DNA of 37,266 nucleotides from Flavobacteriales bacterium (GCA_030591505.1 JAUVAY010000008.1:1-37266); one strand, 5' to 3'; shown: positions 7,772 to 15,680, numbered from the stretch's first letter. Notes: generated by a model from the sequence alone, not told the origin. Numbers and translations are program-made.

Positions 7772-8237
7772 GACCTTTCTCGCTTTATTATTTCTACTCC
7801 TTTTACAAGATGCAGTAGGACAAACATATATCTATAAAGGAAACAGTCGCTTTCCTCAAGATGTTGTGTTTAACATTCTTGAAGGCGAATTCAGAACTGC
7901 GAGAAATAGCTACGGACATCCGGCACTTTTCACTATTCGTGGTCAGCAAATCTTTAAAGGAGAGAGTATTTCCTTGCTTGATGTACTCTTCACCTATCGC
8001 AATGGCTATCTATTTCTTGGCTACTCTGACAACCCTTATGATATTGCTTACAACTTCGATGGAGAACATATTTATTTCAGGGATAGGGATTTCGCGATGG
8101 ACATCGCCTTTACTATTTATCAAGATGGTATTTATGCCGGTCCAACTAACTTTGTATCAGATGTTTTGTTTACCATTGATGGACCCTATACAGAAACAGA
8201 GTTATTTCTGATTTTGTATGCTTTGAAGCTTTTATAA
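7755..8237 (+). CDS. Small secreted beta-repeat protein of unknown function
   Basis: The best start is a TTG at 7755, overlapping the DUF308 gene by 17 bp. It gives a signal peptide (MEKLNKTFLALLFLLLLQDA, cleavage near VGQ) and 160 residues. The mature part is a string of short beta-like repeats in which a (D/P)-(V/I/A)-(L/V/A)-(F/Y)-(T/N) core recurs: DVVFNI, PALFTI, DVLFTY, DIAYNF, DIAFTI, DVLFTI, usually with a following G and aromatic residue. This suggests a small beta-roll or beta-sheet stack. I do not recognise the family. Overlap with the DUF308 gene implies coupling to the Lgt-like/DUF308 operon, so an envelope role is plausible but inferred. Confidence 0.7.
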   Translation: MEKLNKTFLALLFLLLLQDAVGQTYIYKGNSRFPQDVVFNILEGEFRTARNSYGHPALFTIRGQQIFKGESISLLDVLFTYRNGYLFLGYSDNPYDIAYNFDGEHIYFRDRDFAMDIAFTIYQDGIYAGPTNFVSDVLFTIDGPYTETELFLILYALKLL

Positions 8238-8250
8238 ATAGGGTCGTTTC

Positions 8251-8364
8251 TTAACCACAATGACTCAGAGTAGGCACCGAGTACACGGAGAAAAAAATAA
8301 TTTCTAGTGACCTTTGCACCTTCCCTGCCTCGCTGGAAGGCGGGTTTGTGAACTTGGTGGTTAA
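8251..8364. repeat. Imperfect intergenic inverted repeat
   Basis: TTAACCAC (8251-8258) and GTGGTTAA (8357-8364) bracket a stretch with an internal CCTTCC ... GGAAGG stem (8321-8340) and CA/GAG-rich steps such as ACTCAGAGTAGGCACCGAG. It lies between convergent genes and could fold as one long imperfect hairpin in either transcript. It resembles the widespread Bacteroidota CACAGAG-type palindromic repeats; compare 30938-31060. Confidence 0.6.
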
Positions 8365-8390
8365 TTTAAATACAATAAAACTGTATTCGA

Positions 8391-8990
8391 TTATAACTCT
8401 TTAAAAAAGCGTTTTTGATTTAAAAGGATGATCCCAACTCCGACAGAGATCGCAGAATCGGCGATATTGAATATAGGTCGAAAAAACAAGAAGTGGTCTC
8501 CGCCCCAAAATGGCAACCACTCAGGAAACCGGCCTTCAATTAATGGAAAATAAAGCATGTCCACTACTTTACCATGTAAAAAAGTGCCATATCCGCCTTC
8601 AGCAGGAAACATCGTTGCTGTTTCAAAATAACTGCTTTCGGAAAAGATCAATCCATAAATTGCGCTATCAATAATATTCCCTACCGCACCGGCGAGAATC
8701 AATGATATACTAATAATTAAGCCTGTTGGAGCTTTTTTCTTGATCAGTTTAGCTAAAAATATAGCGATCATTGAAATCGCGACAATTCTAAAAAGACTTA
8801 AGGCTAATTTACCCCAATCACCTCCAAACTCAAGTCCAAAAGCCATTCCTGGGTTTTCAATAAAATGTATGTAAAACCAATCACCAAAAACACTGATGGA
8901 TTCATCATACAGCATTTGTGTTTTTACCCAGATCTTAACTACCTGATCAATAAGTAATACAAGAAAAAATGTAATTAATGACTTTTTCAA
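8391..8990 (-). CDS. lspA: Lipoprotein signal peptidase (signal peptidase II)
   Basis: The 199-residue product is the aspartic membrane peptidase that removes lipoprotein signal peptides after diacylglyceryl modification. The conserved blocks are visible: N-terminal LLIDQVVKIWV, FIENPGMAFG, the first catalytic Asp D108 in GNIIDSAIYG and the second D178 in FNIADSAISVG. Four membrane helices are evident. It is longer than the E. coli enzyme because of an insert at about 112-170 before the second Asp, as is common in Bacteroidota. It starts 12 bp after the DksA-like gene, a pair often seen together in this phylum. Confidence 0.96.
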   Translation of the reverse strand: MKKSLITFFLVLLIDQVVKIWVKTQMLYDESISVFGDWFYIHFIENPGMAFGLEFGGDWGKLALSLFRIVAISMIAIFLAKLIKKKAPTGLIISISLILAGAVGNIIDSAIYGLIFSESSYFETATMFPAEGGYGTFLHGKVVDMLYFPLIEGRFPEWLPFWGGDHFLFFRPIFNIADSAISVGVGIILLNQKRFFKEL

Positions 8991-9002
8991 GCAACTATGA
9001 TT

Positions 9003-9386
9003 TTAACGATTTTCACGCTCTTTAGCACTAATACTCAATGTCGCATGAGGAACCAAACGGAGCCTTTCTTTGATAATTAATTTACCTGTAGCACGACAAA
9101 TACCATAAGTTTTATTCTCAACTCTTACTAGTGCCGCATCAAGATTATTAATGAACTTTTCTTGTCGTACCGCTAATTGAGCTGTTTCTTCTCGAGACAA
9201 TGTTTCCGAACCATCTTCCATCATTTTAAAAGAAGGGGATGTATCGTTTGTTCCATGGTCATCATTATATGAAAGAGAATCTCGAAGCATGTCAAGATCT
9301 TTTTTCGCCTCAGTAATTTTATTAATTATTAACTCTTTGAATTCTTCTAAATCCTTATCGGAGTACCTTTTACTTTCTTCAGCCAT
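9003..9386 (-). CDS. DksA/TraR family regulator with degenerate zinc finger
   Basis: The 127-residue protein is predicted to be mostly helical at the N-terminus (coiled-coil region about 10-40, AEESKRYSDKDLEEFKELII) and ends with the DksA C-terminal block YGICRATGKLI ... ERLRLVPHATLSI. Classical DksA binds zinc with four cysteines; here C97 is the only cysteine, so the finger cannot hold zinc in the usual way. DksA binds in the secondary channel of RNA polymerase and with ppGpp controls rRNA and amino-acid promoters. Whether this variant does the same is not shown by the sequence. It is first in an operon with lspA. Confidence 0.9.
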   Translation of the reverse strand: MAEESKRYSDKDLEEFKELIINKITEAKKDLDMLRDSLSYNDDHGTNDTSPSFKMMEDGSETLSREETAQLAVRQEKFINNLDAALVRVENKTYGICRATGKLIIKERLRLVPHATLSISAKERENR

Positions 9387-9702
9387 AATTCTTTCCTTTC
9401 TTTCTTACAAAATATTCTCATTAGAAGTGATCTCGTAAAAAAATGTGTGCAAATATATTCGATATTTGCTTTTATTTAAACAAACTTTCAAATAAAAAAC
9501 CTTACTAATCAACAAGTTTTTCTAGTGAAGGTTCAATTAATTCATACTTGCTATAACTAATAATTATACTTCTTAGTATTGAAGTTACCCTCTTATACGG
9601 AAAGGCATTCATTTCGTTATATATTTTTATCTTGTCAGCTCTCAGACTAAAACCCCCTTTTAATAGTGTAGCGGTTTTATTATTTGCTAAATAAATAGAG
9701 TT
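9387..9702. other. Divergent intergenic region, no gene seen
   Basis: These 316 bases separate the divergent dksA-like/lspA and metalloprotease genes. They are strongly AT-rich and hold the minus-strand promoter listed separately. I see no open reading frame with coding character and no RNA gene. A plus-strand promoter for the metalloprotease must lie here, but no full TTG/TAnnTTTG pair is obvious; TATTATTTG just upstream of the gene is the nearest partial match. Confidence 0.6.
9451..9483 (-). promoter_or_regulatory. Promoter of the dksA-like/lspA operon
   Basis: On the minus strand, TTG (9481-9483) is followed after 22 bases by TATATTTG (9451-9458). This fits the Bacteroidota TTG-N17-23-TAnnTTTG consensus. 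Transcription would begin near 9444, leaving a leader of about 58 bases before the ATG at 9386. Confidence 0.6.
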
Positions 9703-12150
9703 ATGAAAAATCCCCTTATCAAAATATTAACTGCATTCGTTTGCATCTTCATTTATTCAATCACTCCCTTGATTGCTTCTGATTTCTCCACGACTAAGAC
9801 AATGGATAAGTCAGAAGGCTATTTCAATTATTATTATGATGAAAAAGAAGATGCAATATACCTTGAGGTAAATCACCTCGATAGTGATTTTCTCTATGTT
9901 TCTGCCTTAGCTACAGGTATCGGTTCGAATGATATTGGATTAGATAGAGGTCAGTTAGGCACGCAACGTGTACTGCATTTCGAAAAAGCGGGTTCAAAAC
10001 TGCTTTTGGTAGAGGATAATTTAAGCTACCGGTCTTTTAGTACAAATTCGGCTGAGAACAGGTCTGTTAAGGAGGCGTTTGCACAATCCATCCTAGCAGG
10101 ATTTCCGATAGTAGAAGAAAGTAATGGCGCTTACCTCATCAATATTAGCGACTTCTTAATCAGAGATGCACATGGGGTAAGCATAGCTTTAGCATTAACA
10201 AAACAAGGAAATTATAGCCTTGATAAAACGAGGTCAGCCCTGTTTCTGGAAAGAACAAAAAACTTCCCGAAGAACTCAGAATTCGAGGCAATACTTACCT
10301 TTACAGGTAAGGCAGAAGGTTCAGAGATCAGAAGTGTGGCGCCTAATTCATCGGCAATAACACTTCGTCAACACCATTCGTTCATTGAATTACCGGATAA
10401 TAATTACTCATCAAGAAAATTTGATCCGCGCATGGGATATTTTGGAATATCCTATTTCGATTATACTTCAGCGATCGATGAGAACATGGAGAAAAAATTT
10501 ATTTCCCGGCATCGGCTACAAAAAAAGGATGCATCAGCAGAAAAAAGTGAAGCTATTGAGCCCATCGTATACTACCTCGATCCAGGAACACCTGAGCCAG
10601 TAAGAAGTGCACTGCTGGAAGGTGCGAGATGGTGGAATCAAGCCTTTGAAGCGGCTGGTTATATAGATGCTTTTCGTGTAGAAATGCTTCCAGAAGATGT
10701 AGATCCTCTTGATATCCGATACAATGTAATTCAATGGGTTCATCGCTCAACTCGTGGATGGTCTTATGGTGGAGGTGTTATCGACCCTCGAACAGGAGAA
10801 ATAATTAAAGGGCATGTTTCATTGGGTTCCTTGCGGGTTCGACAAGATTACCTGATTGCTAATGGTTTGTTAAGCCCTTTTGAAAATGGTGATGAAACAG
10901 AAGAAGGTATCAATATGGCTTTGGCTCGCTTGCGCCAGTTATCTGCTCACGAGGTAGGTCATACACTCGGACTTGCGCATAATTATTCTTCAAGCATGGA
11001 TGGGCGTGCTTCGGTTATGGATTATCCACATCCCAAAATTGACATCATTGATGGAAAATTGGATTTATCCAATGCCTATGATCAAAAAATAGGAGAATGG
11101 GATAAAATGGCAATACAATATGGTTATCAGGATTTTCCGAAGGGAAGTGAAGAGGATATTTTACTTACTGAAATTATTAATGAGACCTATAAAAATAAAA
11201 ATCTGTCATTTATTTCCGACAGTGATGCACGACCACAAGGGAGTGCTCATCCAAACGCCCATCTTTGGGATAATGGAAACAATGCAGCCCAAGAATTGAG
11301 TCATATTATGGAAGTCAGGGCTATTGCCTTAGATCAATTTTCTGAAAAAGCGATTCGCCCGGGGCAAAGTATGGCTTCGTTAGAAGAAGCACTTGCACCA
11401 ATTTATTTTATGCATCGTTATCAGATCGAAGCTGCAGCAAAAGTACTTGGGGGACTTAATTACACCTATGCCATGCGTGGTGATGGTCAAGAAATAACTT
11501 CCTTTATTTCGAAGGAAGATCAACTGGAAGCTTTTGAGTCATTACTCATCACCTTAACACCATCTGAATTGGCATTGAATGAACCACTCATTGAGCTTAT
11601 TCCACCAAAACCAATGGGATCTTATCGTGGTCGAGAGAGCATGCCTTCGAAAGTGGGTGTTGTTTTCGATCCTGTTGCAATTGCAGGAAATGCAAGTAAA
11701 ATAACATTGTCCTTTATGCTTCATCCTGAACGAGCTAATCGTTTGGTTGATTTTAATTACAGAAATAAAGATCAACCAGGTTTAGACCTGATATTAAATG
11801 AATTAATCAATTTCTGCTTAAGCATGGATGTATCCACTGGATTGGAAAGAGAGATCTCGCATTTAATTATTCAAAACAGCATATACCAAATGATGTTATT
11901 AGCGCGCGATGAACGGTCTAATATTGAGGTTACGGCCATTGCTACACACGCTATTGATAGCTTTCATGAAAAACTAATTGAATACGATAATAAAGCACTT
12001 GTAGAAGATCATGCTATATTGCATTATACCTTAAATATGATAGAACAATTTAAGAAGGATCCGAATTCGATCATCGTTCCAAAATCACTAAAAACACCAA
12101 ATGGCTCACCGATCGGACATGATTATTATTGTACTAATCCAACATATTAA
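9703..12150 (+). CDS. Exported zinc-dependent metalloprotease (DUF5117/DUF4953 type)
   Basis: The 815-residue protein has a signal peptide (hydrophobic ILTAFVCIFIYSITPLI, cleavage near residue 25). An N-terminal DUF5117-like region (GYFNYYYDEKEDAIYLEV, LDRGQLGTQRVLHF) follows. The metzincin-like catalytic motif HEVGHTLGLAH has zinc ligands H416, H420 and H426 and catalytic E417. The C-terminal half is the long DUF4953-type region (DYPHPKID, KMAIQYGY, SDARPQGSAHPNAHLWDNG, YFMHRYQIEAAAKVLGG). Length is normal for these large Bacteroidota peptidases of unknown substrate. It is probably periplasmic or secreted. A 58-residue membrane peptide gene follows 5 bp after its stop. Confidence 0.93.
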   Translation: MKNPLIKILTAFVCIFIYSITPLIASDFSTTKTMDKSEGYFNYYYDEKEDAIYLEVNHLDSDFLYVSALATGIGSNDIGLDRGQLGTQRVLHFEKAGSKLLLVEDNLSYRSFSTNSAENRSVKEAFAQSILAGFPIVEESNGAYLINISDFLIRDAHGVSIALALTKQGNYSLDKTRSALFLERTKNFPKNSEFEAILTFTGKAEGSEIRSVAPNSSAITLRQHHSFIELPDNNYSSRKFDPRMGYFGISYFDYTSAIDENMEKKFISRHRLQKKDASAEKSEAIEPIVYYLDPGTPEPVRSALLEGARWWNQAFEAAGYIDAFRVEMLPEDVDPLDIRYNVIQWVHRSTRGWSYGGGVIDPRTGEIIKGHVSLGSLRVRQDYLIANGLLSPFENGDETEEGINMALARLRQLSAHEVGHTLGLAHNYSSSMDGRASVMDYPHPKIDIIDGKLDLSNAYDQKIGEWDKMAIQYGYQDFPKGSEEDILLTEIINETYKNKNLSFISDSDARPQGSAHPNAHLWDNGNNAAQELSHIMEVRAIALDQFSEKAIRPGQSMASLEEALAPIYFMHRYQIEAAAKVLGGLNYTYAMRGDGQEITSFISKEDQLEAFESLLITLTPSELALNEPLIELIPPKPMGSYRGRESMPSKVGVVFDPVAIAGNASKITLSFMLHPERANRLVDFNYRNKDQPGLDLILNELINFCLSMDVSTGLEREISHLIIQNSIYQMMLLARDERSNIEVTAIATHAIDSFHEKLIEYDNKALVEDHAILHYTLNMIEQFKKDPNSIIVPKSLKTPNGSPIGHDYYCTNPTY

Positions 12151-12155
12151 GACCT

Positions 12156-12332
12156 ATGGAAACAAATAATAAACCTTCAAATAAATTTAATAAAAAAGGT
12201 ATTGCAGCTGGAATAGCCATGGGTGTAGCACTTGGTGTTGCCCTTAAAAATGTGTTATTGGGAATAAGCCTGGGTATTATTTTTGCTCTTGTTTTCTCAC
12301 GTCAATTTGAAAAAAAGAAAGAAGATCAATAA
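12156..12332 (+). CDS. 58-residue small membrane protein
   Basis: An ATG 5 bp after the metalloprotease stop opens a 58-codon frame reading METNNKPSNKFNKKGIAAGI, then two short glycine-zipper-like hydrophobic segments (AMGVALGVAL and LLGISLGIIFALVF), and ending QFEKKKEDQ. The polar N-terminus, glycine-spaced hydrophobic core and lysine-rich end look like a genuine small inner-membrane protein. Tight spacing suggests co-expression with the peptidase. No named family was recognised. Confidence 0.6.
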   Translation: METNNKPSNKFNKKGIAAGIAMGVALGVALKNVLLGISLGIIFALVFSRQFEKKKEDQ

Positions 12333-12430
12333 GAAGATGAAAACTGCCATTAGATTGAAGCCCAATGGAAAAATAAAACTTGTCCTTAGAGAAAACTTCA
12401 ACCTTTTACAATAACTTTTTAATCCCTTCT

Positions 12431-12520
12431 TAAAGCACCAAAGGTGCGACATCAAATGCCCTGAGCTTAGCTCAGGGGAAAATGATAGAATATCATTTAG
12501 AGCCCCAAGGGGGTGATATC
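12431..12520. repeat. Cluster of four small hairpins, REP-like element
   Basis: Four consecutive dyads are packed into 90 bases: GCACC-AAA-GGTGC (12435-12447), CCCTGAGC-TTA-GCTCAGGG (12459-12477), AATGATA-GAA-TATCATT (12481-12497) and GCCCC-AA-GGGGG (12502-12513). The first and last share the layout palindrome-plus-GAyATC. It lies between convergent genes. The structure resembles REP elements mobilised by RAYT (TnpA_REP) transposases, although no such transposase is in this window. A possible degenerate relative, AACCC-TTT-GGGGTT followed by CACATC, occurs at about 16207-16228. Confidence 0.65.
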
Positions 12521-12542
12521 AAAATTAAAGACTAAAGTAAGA

Positions 12543-13565
12543 TCAATAAGCGGAAGAAAACTGTTTAAGAAAACGAACATCATTTTCAAAGAACATTCGC
12601 AAGTCTTTTACTTGGTATTTAAGCATTGCTATCCGTTCTATTCCCATTCCGAAGGCATAGCCGGAATATACATTTGGATCAATCCCGTTACTCTTTAATA
12701 CATTCGGGTCTACCATTCCGCATCCCATGATCTCTAACCATCCAGTTCCTTTGGTAATTCTATAATCTGCTTCAGAATTTAATCCCCAGTATATGTCCAT
12801 TTCGGCACTAGGCTCAGTAAACGGAAAATAAGAAGGTCGTAAACGGATCTCCGTTTCTTCTCCAAAAAATTCACGTGCAAAATAAAGGAGTGTTTGTTTT
12901 AAATCGGCAAAAGAAACATCCTTATCGATGTATAATCCTTCAACCTGATGAAAAATACAATGTGCCCGTGCAGAAATAGCTTCATTTCTAAATACCCTTC
13001 CCGGACTTATCGTTCGGATAGGAGGGTTTTCATTTTCCATCACCCTAACCTGAACTGATGAAGTATGGGTACGTAATGCCAACTCCTGGTTCTTATCTAA
13101 AAAGAAGGTGTCTTGCATATCTCGTGCAGGATGTTCTTTTGGAAAATTCAAAGCAGAGAAATTATGCCAATCATCTTCAATTTCTGGTCCTTCAGAAACG
13201 GTAAACCCAATACGAGAAAATATGTCGATGATCTGTTGTCTTACAATAGAAATAGGATGACGAGATCCCGCTTCGGTTTCTCCCGCAGGTCGGCTTAGAT
13301 CAAGCGTGTTCTTTGATTTTCCGCTGGAGACTTTTTGAGAAGACTTTAACTTTTCAAGTTTTTCCTGTACACTTGATTTAAGTTCGTTGATGGCTTTTCC
13401 CATTTCTGGCTTCAGCTTATTTTCAAGCTGTTTAAAATCATCCATCAGGTCTTTGAACACCCCTTTTTTACCAAGGTATTCAATTCTTATTTTCTCTATC
13501 TCCTCTGCTGTTGTAGCAGTAAGCACCTCGATTTTTTTGAGGTGCTCTTTAATTTTATTGATCAT
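12543..13565 (-). CDS. pheS: Phenylalanine--tRNA ligase alpha subunit
   Basis: The 340-residue product is the catalytic alpha subunit of the heterotetrameric phenylalanyl-tRNA synthetase, which charges tRNA-Phe. It has the N-terminal coiled-coil (1-85) and the class II core: RHPISIVRQQIIDIFSRIGF, GPEIEDDWHNFSALNFPKEH, RDMQDTFFL, motif 2 around RTHTSSVQVR and GRVFRNEAISARAHCIFHQV, and motif 3 in FGMGIERIAMLKY. Length is normal. pheT is not adjacent, which is common in this phylum. It follows the cyclophilin gene by 17 bp on the same strand. A perfect 8-bp hairpin, AGCACCTC/GAGGTGCT (13523-13547), lies within its first codons. Confidence 0.97.
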   Translation of the reverse strand: MINKIKEHLKKIEVLTATTAEEIEKIRIEYLGKKGVFKDLMDDFKQLENKLKPEMGKAINELKSSVQEKLEKLKSSQKVSSGKSKNTLDLSRPAGETEAGSRHPISIVRQQIIDIFSRIGFTVSEGPEIEDDWHNFSALNFPKEHPARDMQDTFFLDKNQELALRTHTSSVQVRVMENENPPIRTISPGRVFRNEAISARAHCIFHQVEGLYIDKDVSFADLKQTLLYFAREFFGEETEIRLRPSYFPFTEPSAEMDIYWGLNSEADYRITKGTGWLEIMGCGMVDPNVLKSNGIDPNVYSGYAFGMGIERIAMLKYQVKDLRMFFENDVRFLKQFSSAY

Positions 13566-13582
13566 GTAAAAATTGTCTCGTC

Positions 13583-14266
13583 TTATTGAACGATCATTAC
13601 TTCCATTGAAATATCTGCATTAGGCCGACTCATTTTATTAGCTGAGCTTCCTGCAATTGCTTCTAAGGTATCAAAACCTTCAGTCATTTCTCCAAAAACA
13701 GTATAGGTTCCATCTAAATGTGGTGCACCACCTACTGTTGAATAAGTATGAACTTGGTCATCAGTATAATTCCATTGTTGATCAGCTGGAAGCATTCCGT
13801 TTCTTCTTTCTTCTAATGAAAGAACAGTAGCAGCATCCATTACTCTTCCTTCAACAATATAAAACTGACTTCCGTTTGAAGCGAACTCTGGATTTGCTCT
13901 ATCTCCTTTTCTTGCTGCGCATAAGGCTCCTTTCTTGTGAAATCTATTATGAACGATCTCAGCGGGTACAGTATAACCAGGACTACCTTTACCTAAATTT
14001 TGACCAGGCGCTGCTCCTTTAGATTCCGGATCTCCACCTTGAATCATAAAGTCGTTAATTACTCTGTGAAACAATGTCCCGTCATAATATCCTTCTTTTA
14101 CTAATTTTATGAAGTTATCACGATGTTGAGGCGTGTCATTATAAAGTTTTAATTTCATATCTCCCATACTTGTACTAATAAGCACAAATTGATCTTCACT
14201 TTCGTTCACTGAAAAGGACATTCCCATCATCCCTATTATCATCACAAGTAGACTAATTTTCTTCAT
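13583..14266 (-). CDS. Exported cyclophilin-type peptidyl-prolyl isomerase
   Basis: This 227-residue protein has a signal sequence (MKKISLLVMIIGMMGMSFSV) and a cyclophilin domain from about residue 26 to the end. The catalytic arginine R68 sits in LFHRVINDFMIQGGDPESKG. Further landmarks are GSQFYIVEGRVMD and YTVFGEMTEGFDTLEAIAGS. A roughly 45-residue insert (about 135-180, with LSLEERRNGMLPADQQWNY) separates the two halves, as seen in other Bacteroidota cyclophilins. It should act in the periplasm, alongside the FKBP at 5539. It is upstream of pheS on the same strand with a 17-bp gap, so they may share a transcript. Confidence 0.93.
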   Translation of the reverse strand: MKKISLLVMIIGMMGMSFSVNESEDQFVLISTSMGDMKLKLYNDTPQHRDNFIKLVKEGYYDGTLFHRVINDFMIQGGDPESKGAAPGQNLGKGSPGYTVPAEIVHNRFHKKGALCAARKGDRANPEFASNGSQFYIVEGRVMDAATVLSLEERRNGMLPADQQWNYTDDQVHTYSTVGGAPHLDGTYTVFGEMTEGFDTLEAIAGSSANKMSRPNADISMEVMIVQ

Positions 14267-14323
14267 AATTCTGTTTTTTTGTTATCAATCTGTTCCCTGG
14301 CTTTATTAGCTCAAAAAAATTTC

Positions 14324-14331
14324 TATTTTTG
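14324..14331 (+). promoter_or_regulatory. Possible -7 promoter box
   Basis: TATTTTTG matches TAnnTTTG on the plus strand, 137 bases before the lipoprotein gene at 14468. No TTG lies 17-23 bases upstream, so this is a weak candidate. If used, it would give a long 5' leader containing the palindrome at 14435-14448. Confidence 0.25.
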
Positions 14332-14425
14332 TTCAGTTCTGCATTCAACTGTAATTCAGCGAAAATAATAAAATAAGACCATTAATTAAATCTTGTTTTA
14401 CGAATGCTTGACGAAATTAAACCTT

Positions 14426-14456
14426 AAAGGCAGCCTAATTTAAATTAGCCGTCTTA
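14426..14456 (+). promoter_or_regulatory. Leader hairpin before the lipoprotein gene
   Basis: A perfect 14-bp palindrome CTAATTTAAATTAG (14435-14448) sits inside a longer imperfect stem (AAAGGCAGCC ... AGCCGTCTT) ending about 12 bases before the lipoprotein start. It could be a regulatory hairpin or a relic terminator. The downstream run is A-rich, not T-rich, so a plus-strand terminator is unlikely. Confidence 0.35.
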
Positions 14457-14467
14457 AAAAGAAAAGG

Positions 14468-14863
14468 ATGATGACAAAAATACGATTTATTGGTGCGCTA
14501 AGTCTTCTTTCATTATTGATCTTAAGCTCTTGTTATAAAGTAGAAAATACTTTTGCAACCATTACTGTAACTGACAAAAATGGTGTTGTACTTCCTAATA
14601 CAGAAGTTCATGTTTTTCCAAATCCAACGGAACCTGCAAATCCGCCTGCTGAAATAAATCAGGAATTGGATCAGTTCAAAACTACAGATCATGCCGGACA
14701 GGTTGAATTCGACTTTTCAGAATATTACCAAAGAGGTCAGGTTGGACTTTTTGTTTTAAATATTGAAGCTACTTCTGGTGATACTTTGATGATTCCTGGG
14801 ATTATTAAAGTGGAAGAACAGGTTCACAATTACGAAACGATCAAGTTTCCATTCGAGCTATAA
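14468..14863 (+). CDS. Small lipoprotein of unknown function
   Basis: The 131-residue product has a lipoprotein signal (basic MMTKIRF, hydrophobic IGALSLLSLLIL, lipobox L-S-S-C with Cys22-23). The mature part contains one compact domain with TITVTDKNGVVLPNTEVHVF and TTDHAGQVEFDFSEYY. This pattern of V-x-V-x-D-x-x-G followed by T-D-x-x-G resembles carboxypeptidase-regulatory/Ig-like beta domains that Bacteroidota place on surface lipoproteins. It would be processed by LspA, encoded earlier in this window. No catalytic residues were seen. It borders the ORF6N islet. Confidence 0.8.
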   Translation: MMTKIRFIGALSLLSLLILSSCYKVENTFATITVTDKNGVVLPNTEVHVFPNPTEPANPPAEINQELDQFKTTDHAGQVEFDFSEYYQRGQVGLFVLNIEATSGDTLMIPGIIKVEEQVHNYETIKFPFEL

Positions 14864-15092
14864 TTAACTATCTACTCGACTATCATCCATTTGGAATGCT
14901 AATGCCCGAAAACGCACTATTAGCGCCCCACTTTAAGATACACTAAGGTATTTTCTCATTCTTTTAGCACTTTTTATTCTATCGTTTAATCTCAGTAAAA
15001 CACCTGATTTTTTAGGTGCTTATTCTGTTTACTTTTATTGACCAAGAGTTGCTAGTGTTGTATTGTAAGCACTTCGACTGGAAGTTAATAAG

Positions 15093-15119
15093 CTTGATAT
15101 TCCAAATTGGAACATCAAG
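15093..15119. other. 27-bp palindrome upstream of first ORF6N gene
   Basis: Arms CTTGATATTCCAA (15093-15105) and TTGGAACATCAAG (15107-15119) flank a central A; 12 of 13 positions pair. It lies 33 bases before the TTG start of the ORF6N gene. It has the same length, the same central base and the same CAAATTG core as the palindrome at 15881-15907. One frame reads S-L-I-F-Q-I-G-T-S-R, close to the ORF6N LRSQxGTS motif, so it may be either an operator or a gene relic. Confidence 0.6.
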
Positions 15120-15152
15120 ATAACTTTATAGAAAGAATAAAAAATTAAAACA

Positions 15153-15674
15153 TTGTACAAGGAAACGGTCATTACCAAGGAAACAATAATCAATAAGATC
15201 TACATGATAAGAGACTTAAAGGTGATGGTTGACAGAGATTTAGCGATACTATATGGAGTGACAACTGGAAATTTAAACAAAGCAGTAAATCGAAACTCTA
15301 AACGTTTCCCAGAAGATTTTATGTTTGAGTTAAACAAAGAGGAATTTAAAAGTTTAAACGCGCAAATTGAAGTTTCAAATTGGGGAGGGAATCGAAAGCT
15401 ACCAAAAGTTTTTACGGAACAAGGAGTTGCTATGTTATCTGGAGTTATTCATAGTGATAGAGCAATAATAGTTAACATACAAATAATGAGGACCTATACT
15501 CTAATGCGAAAATTATTGTTAACTCATAATGACATACTACTTAAAATAGAAGAAATGGAAAAGAAAGTATTTAGTCAAGATGAAAAAATTAAGCTTATTT
15601 TCAATTACTTAAAACAATTTATCAAAGAGAAAGAAAGTCCTCGAAGAGCGATTGGGTTTAAACAAAAATTGTAG
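15153..15674 (+). CDS. ORF6N domain protein (phage-type DNA-binding family)
   Basis: The 173-residue protein begins with the ORF6N domain (about 8-100): IINKIYMIRDLKVMVDRDLA, then ILYGVTTGNLNKAVNRNSKRF, PEDFMFELNKEEFKSLNAQI and VFTEQGVAMLSGVIHSDRAI. A helical, lysine-rich C-terminal part (110-173) follows. ORF6N, related to KilA-N, is a putative DNA-binding domain common on phages and mobile islands; its function in Bacteroidota chromosomes is unknown. The start is probably TTG at 15153 because the conserved N-terminus begins upstream of the first in-frame ATG (15204). A truncated paralogue follows 6 bp downstream. Confidence 0.85.
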   Translation: MYKETVITKETIINKIYMIRDLKVMVDRDLAILYGVTTGNLNKAVNRNSKRFPEDFMFELNKEEFKSLNAQIEVSNWGGNRKLPKVFTEQGVAMLSGVIHSDRAIIVNIQIMRTYTLMRKLLLTHNDILLKIEEMEKKVFSQDEKIKLIFNYLKQFIKEKESPRRAIGFKQKL

Positions 15675-15680
15675 AAAAAC

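Noticed and set aside
10385-10603. Overlapping plus-strand frame inside the metalloprotease gene
   Set aside because: Same strand, different phase, no start context or domain; the metalloprotease frame is continuous through it.
12337-12414. 25-codon ATG frame after the 58-residue membrane peptide
   Set aside because: Too short, no hydrophobic or conserved pattern, and in a region leading into hairpin repeats.
13523-13547. Perfect 8-bp hairpin with a T/A-rich loop at the start of pheS considered as a terminator or attenuator
   Set aside because: It lies inside conserved coding sequence (KEHLKKIEV) and no leader peptide or T-tract follows on the coding strand.
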